64,000 nucleotides of DNA from Turneriella parva DSM 21527 (GTDB taxonomy: Bacteria > Spirochaetota > Leptospiria > Turneriellales > Turneriellaceae), in the NCBI RefSeq assembly GCF_000266885.1, contig NC_018020.1, positions 310,001-374,000 on the forward strand, written 5' to 3'. This document shows, piece after piece, positions 42,633 to 51,645 of this stretch (within the stretch, counting starts at the first letter, position 1; each line of letters starts with the position of its first letter). Made by a program: the position numbers and the translations under genes. The notes below the pieces were generated by a model. It worked only from the letters and a program-made list of their open reading frames with translations, searched no databases and was not told the origin of the DNA.

Positions 42633-45600
42633 TTACCACAGCCCTGGGCCGATCTGTGCGCAGATTTGCTGCCACGAGAATGGTGAAGCTGTGAGATTGC
42701 TGTAGGTCGACCTGTCGCCGCAACCGAGCAAGAGCAGCGTATCTGTCAGGTCGATTGTGTTCGTGTTCACCATGTTGATCAGCGTCTGCGTCGGCGCGAC
42801 GCCGCTGAGATTGTTCAGAATGGAACCCGCGATGTGCTGCGGACCAAGACCCGGTAAATTCACTGCATAAGCGTTTGTCCAAATGCCTGCGCCACCCAGG
42901 GCTACGCCTGACTTGAGGTTGTCGGTCAGGCCGTCTGAGGCGATATCGACAACGCTGCCCAAACCAAAGTTTTCGCTGAAGTAGCCCTTGCTGCTCGCGG
43001 CAGGTATCGTCACACCGTGGTGCAGCAGACGCACCATGGCTTCGCGGGCAGAAATGTTCGGCGTTGCGCCGTTGTAGGTGATTGAATAACCACGGGTAAC
43101 ACCAGCGGTGCTAGTGATGCCCGTCGCATCGCGGTCAATCAGCTGAATGAGCTGGGCGGCGTTCACCGAGGGCTCTGAGACGCTAACAAAAGTCAGCCGC
43201 CCGTTAACTAATTGATTAACTATCGCCGATGCACCGTCAGCATGCGAGACGAAAGGATTTTCCCCTATCACCACTTTGGCCCCAACCGGACAGCCGGTTC
43301 CCGTTGGGAAACCAGAAATTGCAGTAATGCGGCCAGCCGTGACTGTAGCAGTCAGAGCCGCACCAGTACAGCCCACGACTTCCACTACGGGCGCAGGTAG
43401 GGGGAAATTCGGATACCCACAGCCGGCGTTTGTAATCGTAACGCCTGTCACAACACCACCGGTTATGGTTGCCACAGCCTCTGCCCGACCGCCAATTTTG
43501 ACAATTCGACCGTGACCGTAATTTATACCACCGGCTGGATACCCGACCTCGTTACCAATTATTGAACAACCAGTAAGGGCGCCACCTGTTGCCGTCACCG
43601 TACAAGTTGCGCCTGAGCCACCCGCACCTGAAATTGGACAAACGTCGCCAGTTGTGTAGCCCGAGCCCCCGTAGAAACTGGATAATCCCCCAGGGGGCGC
43701 CGCAATACTGCCGCTAGCCTGACACGTAACATTGACGCCACTTGCCGTACAAGTGGGGTTCGCTGCATAGCCGCTGCCGGCATTGGTGACCGTGACTGCC
43801 CCGATTCTATTAACGCGCGCTGCTGCGACGGGCTGGGTTGTACAACCTCCGGTAAATGAGACAGCAGGCGCTACAGTATAACCGCTGCCGGCATTGTCGA
43901 TACGAATACGACTAACTTGCTGCGCAGAAGAATCAAAAATAGCCGTTGCAGCAGCACCCGTACCTACCCCAGCAATATTCACGGTTGGCGCGCTCGTACA
44001 TCCCGCGCCGTAAGAAGTCAGCTCGATTGCGGAGACCTGGTTTGCAGTCGTGGTGCCAAATGTTGCTGTCGCACCAGCACCACCTCCGCCAGCTATCGCT
44101 ACGGCACCCGCTGTTACGGCGTTGCCTCCATTATACCGAAGTTGTGCAACCAATTCAGTCAAAGCCGCAACGCCAATACCTGAACTGGTATTGATGGCTG
44201 CCGAATTGTACGGTGCCATCAGCTGGGCAATCATATCGTGGTCAATACTCGGCACTGTGACCAGCGCATCAACTTCCCGTGCATCGCCTAAGTTCTCCAT
44301 CAAGTGGACCATCTTGTAAACATCTTCGCGCGCAAGAGAATTCAATAGATTTATCAGGTCATTTATGCTCGCATTGTTGTTTCGTGAAGCATCAACTGTG
44401 CCGTTCACCACGCCGACTAAATTGCTCGAGCGCGTTACTCCATTTATGAGTGCGCCTAGCTTATCTCCGTCTGTCACGCCATTTATGAGCGTGACGATTG
44501 TGCCGGGCGAACCGGTTATATGGTTGATAACATTGACCATTTTACCGAGTCCAGTAGCACCAGTCGAGGTCGCAGTAGGAAACCCTCTAAAATCATTGGG
44601 GGGATTATAGACACATCGCCCAGTGATGGCGGTAGCAGTGCTGCCTGTTCCGCCGCCAGCATCAGTGATGGTAATCGCTGGAGTTGAGCCAAGCGCTAAC
44701 CCAGACCCCTCAGAAAGAATTACGATTGCACCTATACGGCCACTCGCGTCGACCAGAGCGCGCCCAGTACCGCCACCCGGAATTGTAACAGTTGTTTGCC
44801 CTGAATATGCGGTTCCGAGACCTGGTGTTATTGCGGCACCTGTCACGCCTGATAATGGCAGTGCTGCCCCCGCCGAATTGGTTGGCGTAGCCCAGCAATC
44901 ATTGCCAGTAATTTGATTAACGAGCAGAGCAGTATTTTGAGTACTATTGATTAAAAGACCGGCAATGATATCTCTGAGTTGAGTCATATCAACTTTGTTA
45001 ATCAAGAATCGCATATCTTCAATCTCGCTGATGAAGCCGATTAGATTAGACAATTTTTGACCTGCGGCAGAAAGGTCAGGCAAGGCCGCGTCGTCTGTTT
45101 TTGAACCGCTAGCAACCTGATTAACAAGTCCTCGCTTGAAACATGACATGCCCGCAGTGCCGCCTTCTGCCACAGCGTTGTAGCAAGCCATTTTTAGTAC
45201 ATCGTATGTTGTACCTAGGTACTGCACGAGGTAAGAGATACGGTTGCGTTTCGCTATGATGTTGTTCCCCGGGTCTGGGGCCACATTATCGATTAGATAT
45301 GAAGCCGTACGCAGTTCGTTATTGGTACTCGGCCCTGGGTGTACCGCGTTGGGATTAATGTTGTTGAGCAGCACCATGAGATTATCTATACCACGATTCG
45401 GGAAAGTAGCTGTGGCAATGTGTGTCGCTGAATCGAAGCCATCGTCAATCTGGTAAATTAAATCCATCATCCTGTTGACGTTGGTGACATCGTTGATGGT
45501 TCCAACCAGTTTGCTATTCCATTCTGTACTGCCGCCTTGTGGCGCTGTAAAGTTTTGAAAATTACATTGCTTATCCTGTTCTGCGACCGCTAAGGAGGTA

Positions 45601-46766
45601 TCGACTATGAACGGTGCGTAAGGCCCCCCGGCCGGACAATATGGCCCCACCCCACCCCTATGTTCGATAACAACGGTTAGCCTGTCCGTGAAATAGCGGA
45701 TTTGCGCTTCATCTTCTGCGAGCCGAATCGCCAGAGAAGCGGGATTCTGAGTGCGGCGACCATTGATTAGCACCCCCATTTTGGACGTATCTTGGACATC
45801 TCTGAGGATCGCCAAAAGATTCTGCAGGCCCTGCAATTGGTAGGTGTTCACCGCAATATCGGTCCACAGATCTCCGGTGCCATCATAGGTTGTCAGTACA
45901 TTGGCTGCGTCGACATAAACGCAATTCGAGTTGACTTGCCCACCCACCGGACATGCATTGCGATCAAATGAGTCCAAGAGGAATACCATGTCGCGCCCAT
46001 CATAGGTCAAATTTAGAAGGTCGTAGAGTTTTCGTGGGCCAGTTAGGGCTTCACTGCTGAGATTTGCATCTGTCAGCGTCGGTGTGTCGAAGGCTGCAAC
46101 GACATAAGCCAGCTTCATGAGATAGCGATAGTGCTCCACGGTAACGAGATAAGGTGCCACGTGTAGCGTTGGACATGTCGCAATTGCGCAAGAAACCTGA
46201 AGCGCCTGATTAGCTGGCAAACCATATTCGGGATAATTATGGCGTATACCATCAATCAAAACCTGTAGGCCTCGATTGCTGACGCCATTGAGTAGCTGCA
46301 CCATTAGATTGGGCACATGAAAATGCTGCCAAGTACAACCATTGAGGTTGGCAACGGATCGCGCATCAAAACCATAACCCGATGCAACCGGCACTGTGTT
46401 CGCACGCGTGCAACCCACGCGTTTGATCGCGAGAATAAGTTCAAGCGTATACGTCGCGCCAATCCCCTTCACCAACGTAATCAGTTTATCTTCGTTGACT
46501 TTCGCAAGAATATATAGCAGATCGCCGACGGGAATTCCCGGCAGCGTGGTGTCGTTTGGGTTTCTGAGTAAAATGTTGAGCTCAGCTTCACCGACACGGC
46601 GCGCAAACTTGCCGAGCACTTCGTTCTGCGCCTGGGTCAGTTTCACCTGCTCAGGCGGCGTTGCCCTACCAATGCAGGCAATAAGCACTGGCAGCAGCGC
46701 AATCGCGAATATTGACGAGCGTAAGCGAGTCAATAATCGCACTTGTGGTGAGCGCAGCCGAACCAT
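42633..46766 (-). CDS. Giant repeat lipoprotein A
   Basis: A 1377-aa protein. Signal: basic start, LRSSIFAIALLPVLIACIG, Cys31 as lipobox. The N-terminal 600 residues are helical with repeats such as LLNGVSNRGLQVLIDGI. Near residues 745-800 a 13-residue unit recurs (NGVTDGDKLGALI, NGVTRSSNLVGVV). Residues about 890-1170 hold glycine-rich beta repeats of GSGY type (NAGSGYTVAPAVSFTGG, NAGSGYAANPTC, GGSGYTTGDVCPISGAGGSGATC), similar in style to phage-tail and adhesin repeats. The C-terminus (about 1240-1377; NISAREAMVRLLHHGVT, GCGDRS) is shared with the 51646 protein. The ATG overlaps the stop of the upstream beta-barrel gene (TAATG). Surface exposure is inferred. Confidence 0.82.
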   Translation of the reverse strand: MVRLRSPQVRLLTRLRSSIFAIALLPVLIACIGRATPPEQVKLTQAQNEVLGKFARRVGEAELNILLRNPNDTTLPGIPVGDLLYILAKVNEDKLITLVKGIGATYTLELILAIKRVGCTRANTVPVASGYGFDARSVANLNGCTWQHFHVPNLMVQLLNGVSNRGLQVLIDGIRHNYPEYGLPANQALQVSCAIATCPTLHVAPYLVTVEHYRYLMKLAYVVAAFDTPTLTDANLSSEALTGPRKLYDLLNLTYDGRDMVFLLDSFDRNACPVGGQVNSNCVYVDAANVLTTYDGTGDLWTDIAVNTYQLQGLQNLLAILRDVQDTSKMGVLINGRRTQNPASLAIRLAEDEAQIRYFTDRLTVVIEHRGGVGPYCPAGGPYAPFIVDTSLAVAEQDKQCNFQNFTAPQGGSTEWNSKLVGTINDVTNVNRMMDLIYQIDDGFDSATHIATATFPNRGIDNLMVLLNNINPNAVHPGPSTNNELRTASYLIDNVAPDPGNNIIAKRNRISYLVQYLGTTYDVLKMACYNAVAEGGTAGMSCFKRGLVNQVASGSKTDDAALPDLSAAGQKLSNLIGFISEIEDMRFLINKVDMTQLRDIIAGLLINSTQNTALLVNQITGNDCWATPTNSAGAALPLSGVTGAAITPGLGTAYSGQTTVTIPGGGTGRALVDASGRIGAIVILSEGSGLALGSTPAITITDAGGGTGSTATAITGRCVYNPPNDFRGFPTATSTGATGLGKMVNVINHITGSPGTIVTLINGVTDGDKLGALINGVTRSSNLVGVVNGTVDASRNNNASINDLINLLNSLAREDVYKMVHLMENLGDAREVDALVTVPSIDHDMIAQLMAPYNSAAINTSSGIGVAALTELVAQLRYNGGNAVTAGAVAIAGGGGAGATATFGTTTANQVSAIELTSYGAGCTSAPTVNIAGVGTGAAATAIFDSSAQQVSRIRIDNAGSGYTVAPAVSFTGGCTTQPVAAARVNRIGAVTVTNAGSGYAANPTCTASGVNVTCQASGSIAAPPGGLSSFYGGSGYTTGDVCPISGAGGSGATCTVTATGGALTGCSIIGNEVGYPAGGINYGHGRIVKIGGRAEAVATITGGVVTGVTITNAGCGYPNFPLPAPVVEVVGCTGAALTATVTAGRITAISGFPTGTGCPVGAKVVIGENPFVSHADGASAIVNQLVNGRLTFVSVSEPSVNAAQLIQLIDRDATGITSTAGVTRGYSITYNGATPNISAREAMVRLLHHGVTIPAASSKGYFSENFGLGSVVDIASDGLTDNLKSGVALGGAGIWTNAYAVNLPGLGPQHIAGSILNNLSGVAPTQTLINMVNTNTIDLTDTLLLLGCGDRSTYSNLTASPFSWQQICAQIGPGLW

Positions 46767-47923
46767 TAAAATAACCCCGCTGTATAGCCCAAAAGAATGA
46801 CAATGCCACTCTGCGACAGCCGCGCGGTACGCGTTTTGACAAGAAAGTCTTCACTGTAGGTCACGGCAAAATTGCCGTTGGTGTTTTTGGTTTCGGTGAG
46901 TGAGCCACGGCGGTTCAGCGTCACGTTGTATTCTTGCCACTGGTAGCCGATGCGTAAATCAAGATAATGGCCGCTCGTCACGTGGTACTGAAAACCAATC
47001 GCCGGCATAAAACGAAAACCAAAATCGTTGATAATACTCTCTTGCAGGTTCGCTTCAAGCGTATACAAGACCTGATCGCCGCCTGCAACCGTTGAAAAAG
47101 GTGAGGAGTTAATCGTGTACTTGCGCTTGCCATAGACGAGCGACAGGCCCACCTCGAAACCGCCATAAGGCATCAGCTTTCGGTCAAACAGGCCACGCTC
47201 ATACCAGTAGAAAAAGCTCATGCCGGGCGATACAGTCAAGAGGCTCTCATCAACCGTGAGCTTGCCCTCATAGCTACGCGTTGCAGTACAGTTGGCACAG
47301 GTTGCCTCAGGGTCATAATAGGCGAATGGACCTGAAAGCGTCTGCGCCGTCTGCTTATAGAGTGGCGCCATATAGGCATGAAAGCCAATGCGCAGAAATT
47401 TCTTGTCTTTCGCCCATTTCGCGTTGCGCAGCCCCGGCAACTGGTCGATGTTCACACCCAAAAGGCCTTCAATACCGACGGCGTAGTTCATCGCACCGTT
47501 CTGCTGCAGCGGCACCGGCACGTTTGTCGAGCTGTTCGAAGAGCTCGCCTGCCGAAACATATCTTGTTCAATAGAAGTTTTGCGCGTCTCTGCCCAGTCA
47601 GAACTTTCTTTAGCAAGCACGATGCCACCCCGCCAGGTTAGCTCACCGAGATAAAAGTATTTCTTGCGCATCTGCGCGAGCGCCCCATCGACCTTCGGCA
47701 TTTTGCTGATCGCCGCACCCTCACCCGGCGCCGGAAAATCCATTGGGCCGGTGGTGACCGACGAATCTGCTGGCGCAGATTCTGTAGGTTTTAGTGATTG
47801 CGCGTAGATGTCACCCTTCGACAGGCTCAGGGTGACAACGACAACGACCGCTGCGCGCCACACGAAATGCTGTGACGTGCTTCGCGTCTCCGCCCCCAGT
47901 GCTTGTCGAAGCATGACTTTCAA
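46766..47923 (-). CDS. Outer-membrane beta-barrel protein OMP4, repeat-derived N-terminus
   Basis: About 385 aa (TTG 47923, ATG 47914 or GTG near 47863). The mature part alternates as a beta-barrel (KKYFYLGELTWRGGIVLA, FLRIGFHAYMAPLY, MPYGGFEVGLSLVYGKRKY, HYLDLRIGYQWQEYNVTL) and ends GYTAGLF. The signal region is unusual: MLRQALGAETRSTSQ and VVTLSLSKGDIYAQ are translations of two dispersed repeat copies (about 47876-47914 and 47810-47836) flanking the hydrophobic segment HFVWRAAVVVVV. The gene therefore uses mobile-repeat DNA for its export signal. It overlaps the next gene, giant A, by one base and the upstream OMP3 by 4 bp. Confidence 0.8.
   Translation of the reverse strand: MKVMLRQALGAETRSTSQHFVWRAAVVVVVTLSLSKGDIYAQSLKPTESAPADSSVTTGPMDFPAPGEGAAISKMPKVDGALAQMRKKYFYLGELTWRGGIVLAKESSDWAETRKTSIEQDMFRQASSSNSSTNVPVPLQQNGAMNYAVGIEGLLGVNIDQLPGLRNAKWAKDKKFLRIGFHAYMAPLYKQTAQTLSGPFAYYDPEATCANCTATRSYEGKLTVDESLLTVSPGMSFFYWYERGLFDRKLMPYGGFEVGLSLVYGKRKYTINSSPFSTVAGGDQVLYTLEANLQESIINDFGFRFMPAIGFQYHVTSGHYLDLRIGYQWQEYNVTLNRRGSLTETKNTNGNFAVTYSEDFLVKTRTARLSQSGIVILLGYTAGLF
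47810..47836. repeat. REP-like hairpin family B, copy inside the OMP4 signal-peptide coding region
   Basis: Arms GTCACCCT and AGGGTGAC with loop TCGACAGGCTC (other orientation GAGCCTGTCGA). It is the same as the copy at 58905-58931. A longer relative, with ATGCTTCGACAAGC, occupies about 47876-47914 at the gene start. Confidence 0.9.
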
Positions 47924-49092
47924 AACACAATCCCCGCTTGAATGAAACCACCGAGCATTTCAAACTTGTTGACTTCTTGCGTTTTGAAACCGAGCGAACT
48001 GAGCGGAAACGACCCCACGAGCGTATCGCCGAGAATCGCCTGGCCAGTGCCGTCGACATCGCGATTTAAATAAACAAAGCCATAATTGGCCCCGATACGA
48101 AATTCTGTCTGTGTGTTTAAGAATTTCGACCACGGCGGCGGCCGGTATGTGAGGTGAAGACGAAAGATCGGGCCGATGTCGGTGACGTTCGTCGAGTTGG
48201 CTGTACCCTGCAGCACGCGCGATGCAAGCGCATCGTATGGCGGCACCGGAGTCACCGGGTCGGTGCGCACCGCCTTGAAAGCAATCTGCTGTGAAGTCGA
48301 GAGAATCATTGCGCCGACAGCGCCGCCGACACTCATGCGCCCCCATTTGCGCGTGAGAAATACATAATCGTACGCGATCGAAGGTGTGAGAATCCACACG
48401 TCTTCGTTCATGGTCATTTTGAAATCGTATTCGCCACGTCGGCTTGTCGGGTCGACGAAGCCGAGTTTTGCGAGAGGACAATCGGTGCCGGTGCAACCAC
48501 CCGAAGTCTCGTTCAGCGTCATCTTGGTGTCGAGGTCGACTGTTTTCAGCGGCACGAGACCCGCCAAACCAAACTCAAGTTCAACCTGGTGTTTACCAAA
48601 ATAGAAACCAAGAGAAAGATTACCCGTTGGCAGAAAGTGAGTCGGCGCGCGCTGCACTTTTTGCGCAGTAGACATGGTAATATCTGAATTAAAGGTTAAT
48701 ACCTTCATGTTCAGGGTGTCTCCGCCAAAGGCGCCTTCGATCTGTTTGATCACGCCCTGAAATTCAGAACCGAGATTAAAATAATTCACGGTGGTAGATG
48801 CCTTGATGTACCAGGTGTGCGTAAAGAAAGCGCGGTTGGCGCGCGGGTCGAGCTGCGTGATCGAGCCGATATTGGTTTCGTTATAGAGATCTTCGACTGC
48901 CGCCTCTTCGGTGACAAGATTACCCTTTGCGTCGATACGCTTTTTGAGAGTTTTCTTCTTTAACTGAATCGTACCAGCCTCTTGGGCGTGCGTCACCGCA
49001 GGCGCAACAAGGCAGACCACCACGGACGCAGCGAAGGCTGCCGACAGAAACCGGAGAAACTTAGTGAACACGTGTTTATTTATTATGTTCAT
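47920..49092 (-). CDS. Outer-membrane beta-barrel protein OMP3
   Basis: A 390-aa protein with a signal peptide (FLRFLSAAFAASVVVCLVAPAVTHAQ) followed by a lysine-rich segment (QLKKKTLKKRIDAKG). The remainder has barrel-type strands (TWYIKASTTVNYFNLGSEFQG, HQVELEFGLAGLVPL, ILTPSIAYDYVFLTRKWGRMSVGGAVGAMIL, EFRIGANYGFVYLNRDVDG) and ends GGFIQAGIVF with a terminal Phe, as expected for BAM-dependent barrels. It overlaps OMP4 by 4 bp at its 3' end and OMP2 by 4 bp at its 5' end. Same size class as its neighbours, so probably a gene family. Confidence 0.82.
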   Translation of the reverse strand: MNIINKHVFTKFLRFLSAAFAASVVVCLVAPAVTHAQEAGTIQLKKKTLKKRIDAKGNLVTEEAAVEDLYNETNIGSITQLDPRANRAFFTHTWYIKASTTVNYFNLGSEFQGVIKQIEGAFGGDTLNMKVLTFNSDITMSTAQKVQRAPTHFLPTGNLSLGFYFGKHQVELEFGLAGLVPLKTVDLDTKMTLNETSGGCTGTDCPLAKLGFVDPTSRRGEYDFKMTMNEDVWILTPSIAYDYVFLTRKWGRMSVGGAVGAMILSTSQQIAFKAVRTDPVTPVPPYDALASRVLQGTANSTNVTDIGPIFRLHLTYRPPPWSKFLNTQTEFRIGANYGFVYLNRDVDGTGQAILGDTLVGSFPLSSLGFKTQEVNKFEMLGGFIQAGIVF

Positions 49093-50078
49093 AGTTCATG
49101 ACTGAGTGCCAAAAAAACGCCAGGGGCAAGTCCCAAATAGACTTCGTCGCTTGTGGTTGAAACTACTTTTTGGTAGATATTTTTGTCAGCCGCCGCTCCG
49201 GCGCGCTCGGCGAAAATGCCGGTACCTGAGTAGTTAATAACTCCATAGTGCACCGCACACGAAGCTACCAGAGCCATGTGTAACTTAGCGGTGAGCCGCA
49301 TGCGAACGCCCAGCTCTGCCCTGCCCGCGAGCAAAAATGCCATGGCATACGATTCTGTCGCACTTGCAGTGATCGTGTATGTGTCAGTAAATGCCCCCGC
49401 GCTGATCTGCTGCGGAGCAAGGTTTAACTCGTAATCGCGCTGGCCATTTTGCAGGGCCACGCCGAGTGACAGCGAACCGATAAACCGCCAGCCCTGCGGA
49501 TTACCGAGCTCGGTACCTAGCCCCACCATCGGCGCAATATACTGGTGGCGCTCACGAACGCTGAGCGACCCCGAATACGTCACGTCGGTCAGCGCCACAT
49601 GCTGCGCCTGCGCGTTCTGGTAGCGAAAATTACCCGCAGCGTCTAATACCTGCGAGCGCAGCGACATCGCGCCCTCTAACGAAAACAACGCAGAAAGAGA
49701 CGGCGATTTCGGCAAAAAGCGGATGCGCTCAAAGGGTATCTCCCACTCAGCGCGAATGGTTGGCATCGTCAGAAATGATGAGGATGTATTTTCGAAACCC
49801 GGGCCTGTGCCCTTATAGATTATTTCTTGCGTTCTGAGAATATGCGTGTTGGCAAAAGATTCGGCCGCCGCGTAAGACGTTGGGTCGCTAACTAGCGGCA
49901 TCGCCGCGCGGCCGCCGAGGTAGAAACTGAAGTAGCCCGGCCGGCCGATGGATTTATCGCCCTTTTCATTCACCACGGCATCGGTTGCAGCCCCGGCCCA
50001 GGTGTTGCCAAACACCGTTGCCGTCGGCGCGCAGAGAGCAAGCGAAAAGAACAGCTTTTTCACTGGCTCTCGCTCCAT
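49089..50078 (-). CDS. Outer-membrane beta-barrel protein OMP2
   Basis: Start at ATG 50078 (or GTG 50066, beginning KKLFFSLALC), giving 329 residues; the open frame continues upstream through the neighbouring gene but that part has no signal-peptide character. Signal peptide KKLFFSLALCAPTATVFG. Barrel-like strands (GYFSFYLGGRAAMPLV, PTIRAEWEIPFERIRFL, GWRFIGSLSLGVALQNGQRDYELNL, GRAELGVRMRLTAKLHMALVASC) and a C-terminus LSHEL without the usual final aromatic. It is second of the four barrel genes, 49 bp after OMP1 and overlapping OMP3. Confidence 0.78.
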   Translation of the reverse strand: MEREPVKKLFFSLALCAPTATVFGNTWAGAATDAVVNEKGDKSIGRPGYFSFYLGGRAAMPLVSDPTSYAAAESFANTHILRTQEIIYKGTGPGFENTSSSFLTMPTIRAEWEIPFERIRFLPKSPSLSALFSLEGAMSLRSQVLDAAGNFRYQNAQAQHVALTDVTYSGSLSVRERHQYIAPMVGLGTELGNPQGWRFIGSLSLGVALQNGQRDYELNLAPQQISAGAFTDTYTITASATESYAMAFLLAGRAELGVRMRLTAKLHMALVASCAVHYGVINYSGTGIFAERAGAAADKNIYQKVVSTTSDEVYLGLAPGVFLALSHEL

Positions 50079-50127
50079 ACAAGATGAGACGCCAACAGAG
50101 TACAAAAGACGACAGCTTTGCCCTGCT

Positions 50128-51084
50128 TCATAGTTTGATTCCGCACCGCACAGTGACAGACGGCAAAATCGAGAAAGTATCTTGTTCGCTCTGAACTCCC
50201 AACGCCTGAGAACTCTGCGTGAAAGCGACCGACGTGGCGCCGACAAAGTTCGTGTAGCCTGAGTTCTGCAGGCGCATCAACAGAAACACCGCCGAAGCGC
50301 CGAGTTCAAAATAGACGCGCGTGTCGGGCCGCTGGTAACGCAGCGTTGTGCCCAGAACCGGCCCGAACGCATAGACCGATTCGGTGGTCAGCTCGCCCTG
50401 CACCGCGCGCACGTCGGCAATCTGCGCACATGGCACCGACCCACCCGTTGTGCAGCGGTTAACCGAAAACTCGGTGCGCGCTGCATAGACCTGCGTCATG
50501 ATGCCCAGCTCGCCCGCCAGCGCAAATTCACCACCGATGGCGGGCCCCAAAATTTTCGTATAAGACATACCGACTGTGATTGCATAGAAGCGCAGATTCG
50601 TGCGGATCTCAGAATCATAAGTGGCCTTGCCCGAGGCGCTGACAAAGTTCACCGCAGCCAGCGGGCAGGTTGCATATTGCACGCCGCTGCAAGTTGTCGC
50701 TTCGCTGAGCTGGTAGCTGCCGGCATAGTATGCAGATGTCTGCGGCACAATGCCGCTGAGCGCGCCGAAAAAGGCGACCTTCGCCTGCCCTGCATTAAAG
50801 TCAGACGAGATTCGCAGCTCGGGCAAACTGATCAGGTGATATGCCGAAAGTGTCTCACCGGTTTCACCCTTCCAGGTTGAACGATAATCGGTGCCCGCAC
50901 TTTGCCCCACAATCGGCGCAGCACCTGAATTTAGAACCTGCTTCTGTAGATTGTCATTCAGTGTGCTGTTCAGCATCGAGTTCAGCTGCATACCATAGCC
51001 CAATGACAACCTGGTTTCTGCTGCGACGGGCGCAGCGCAGATAAGCGCCAAGAGTGAGAAACAGATAAGTCTGCGCCGGCGCAT
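50128..51084 (-). CDS. Outer-membrane beta-barrel protein OMP1
   Basis: A 318-aa protein with a clear signal peptide (MRRRRLICFSLLALICAAPVAAE). Strands alternate (TRLSLGYGMQLNSML, GQAKVAFFGALSGIVPQ, LRFYAITVGMSYTKILG, VYFELGASAVFLLMRLQ) and a Cys pair (TTCSGVQYATCPLA) sits in a predicted loop, as in OMP family members here. It ends SVTVRCGIKL. First of four consecutive barrel genes that run, mostly overlapping, into the giant lipoprotein A gene; 53 bp after the small membrane protein gene. Confidence 0.8.
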   Translation of the reverse strand: MRRRRLICFSLLALICAAPVAAETRLSLGYGMQLNSMLNSTLNDNLQKQVLNSGAAPIVGQSAGTDYRSTWKGETGETLSAYHLISLPELRISSDFNAGQAKVAFFGALSGIVPQTSAYYAGSYQLSEATTCSGVQYATCPLAAVNFVSASGKATYDSEIRTNLRFYAITVGMSYTKILGPAIGGEFALAGELGIMTQVYAARTEFSVNRCTTGGSVPCAQIADVRAVQGELTTESVYAFGPVLGTTLRYQRPDTRVYFELGASAVFLLMRLQNSGYTNFVGATSVAFTQSSQALGVQSEQDTFSILPSVTVRCGIKL

Positions 51085-51137
51085 TGTTATATTATCGGAC
51101 GTTTGATTTACGAAGTTCGCGACCTTCTGGCAGAAAG

Positions 51138-51251
51138 TTATGAGCCCTTTTGCATGCGTCGCGCCGCAAGCATTTTCGAAAGGCCCAGACCAAGAAGGTA
51201 AAGCCCGCAGACGAACATGATGCTGGCTGAGATACTGACTGAAAGGCTCAT
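51138..51251 (-). CDS. Small one-helix membrane protein, paralogue of the 42281 gene
   Basis: A 37-aa protein: MSLSVSISASIM, helix FVCGLYLLGLGLSKM, basic tail LAARRMQKGS. It shares GLSKM at the end of the helix with the 36-aa protein at 42281. It lies downstream of giant lipoprotein B and before the OMP operon. CAAGGT precedes the ATG closely. Function unknown; perhaps a membrane anchor or assembly factor for the giants or barrels. Confidence 0.65.
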   Translation of the reverse strand: MSLSVSISASIMFVCGLYLLGLGLSKMLAARRMQKGS

Positions 51252-51645
51252 ACCTTGATGCATCTTACCTCACAGCGCAAAAAGCTTGCGCTGAATAAAA
51301 GTCACGTCTTTGTACTCTCGCCCCTTCGACAAGCTCCGATGACGGAGACCCGAGACCGGTCACAGGGTGACAATGGCCCAGCGCACGTCAAACGGTTACG
51401 AAATGACGGCCACATTTTGTCACGCTGTGCCTGTCGAATGGTGGCAAGACATTCCAGGCTCAAATTCTTCTCTGCGTCGCGCAAGATGTTCAGCCATAAT
51501 GGCAACCGCGTTTCAGTGCGGCTACACGAGCTCGACGTGGTAATGAACCTGACCTGCATTGTCCCATGGACAATCTACAGAAGACCTTTTCACCAGACAC
51601 TCTTGAGGCTGAGGGCACGCATTAGTGAATGCGCGCCCCCAAAGA
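51252..51645. other. Gene-free 394 bp holding degenerate REP-like copies
   Basis: Between giant lipoprotein B and the small membrane gene. Apart from the long-form repeat at 51320-51371 and a weak copy near 51419-51445, I see no gene, tRNA or convincing terminator. Confidence 0.6.
51320..51371. repeat. Long-form copy of REP-like family B
   Basis: A copy of about 52 bp between giant B and the small gene: CCCCTTCGACAAGCTCCG, an inner CGGAGACCCGAGACCGG segment and CAGGGTGAC at the end. Long copies carry extra hairpin DNA between the arms; the same plan is seen at 58748-58800 and 58950-59005. A weaker short copy is near 51419-51445 (GTCACGCTG, GCCTGTCGA). Confidence 0.7.
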
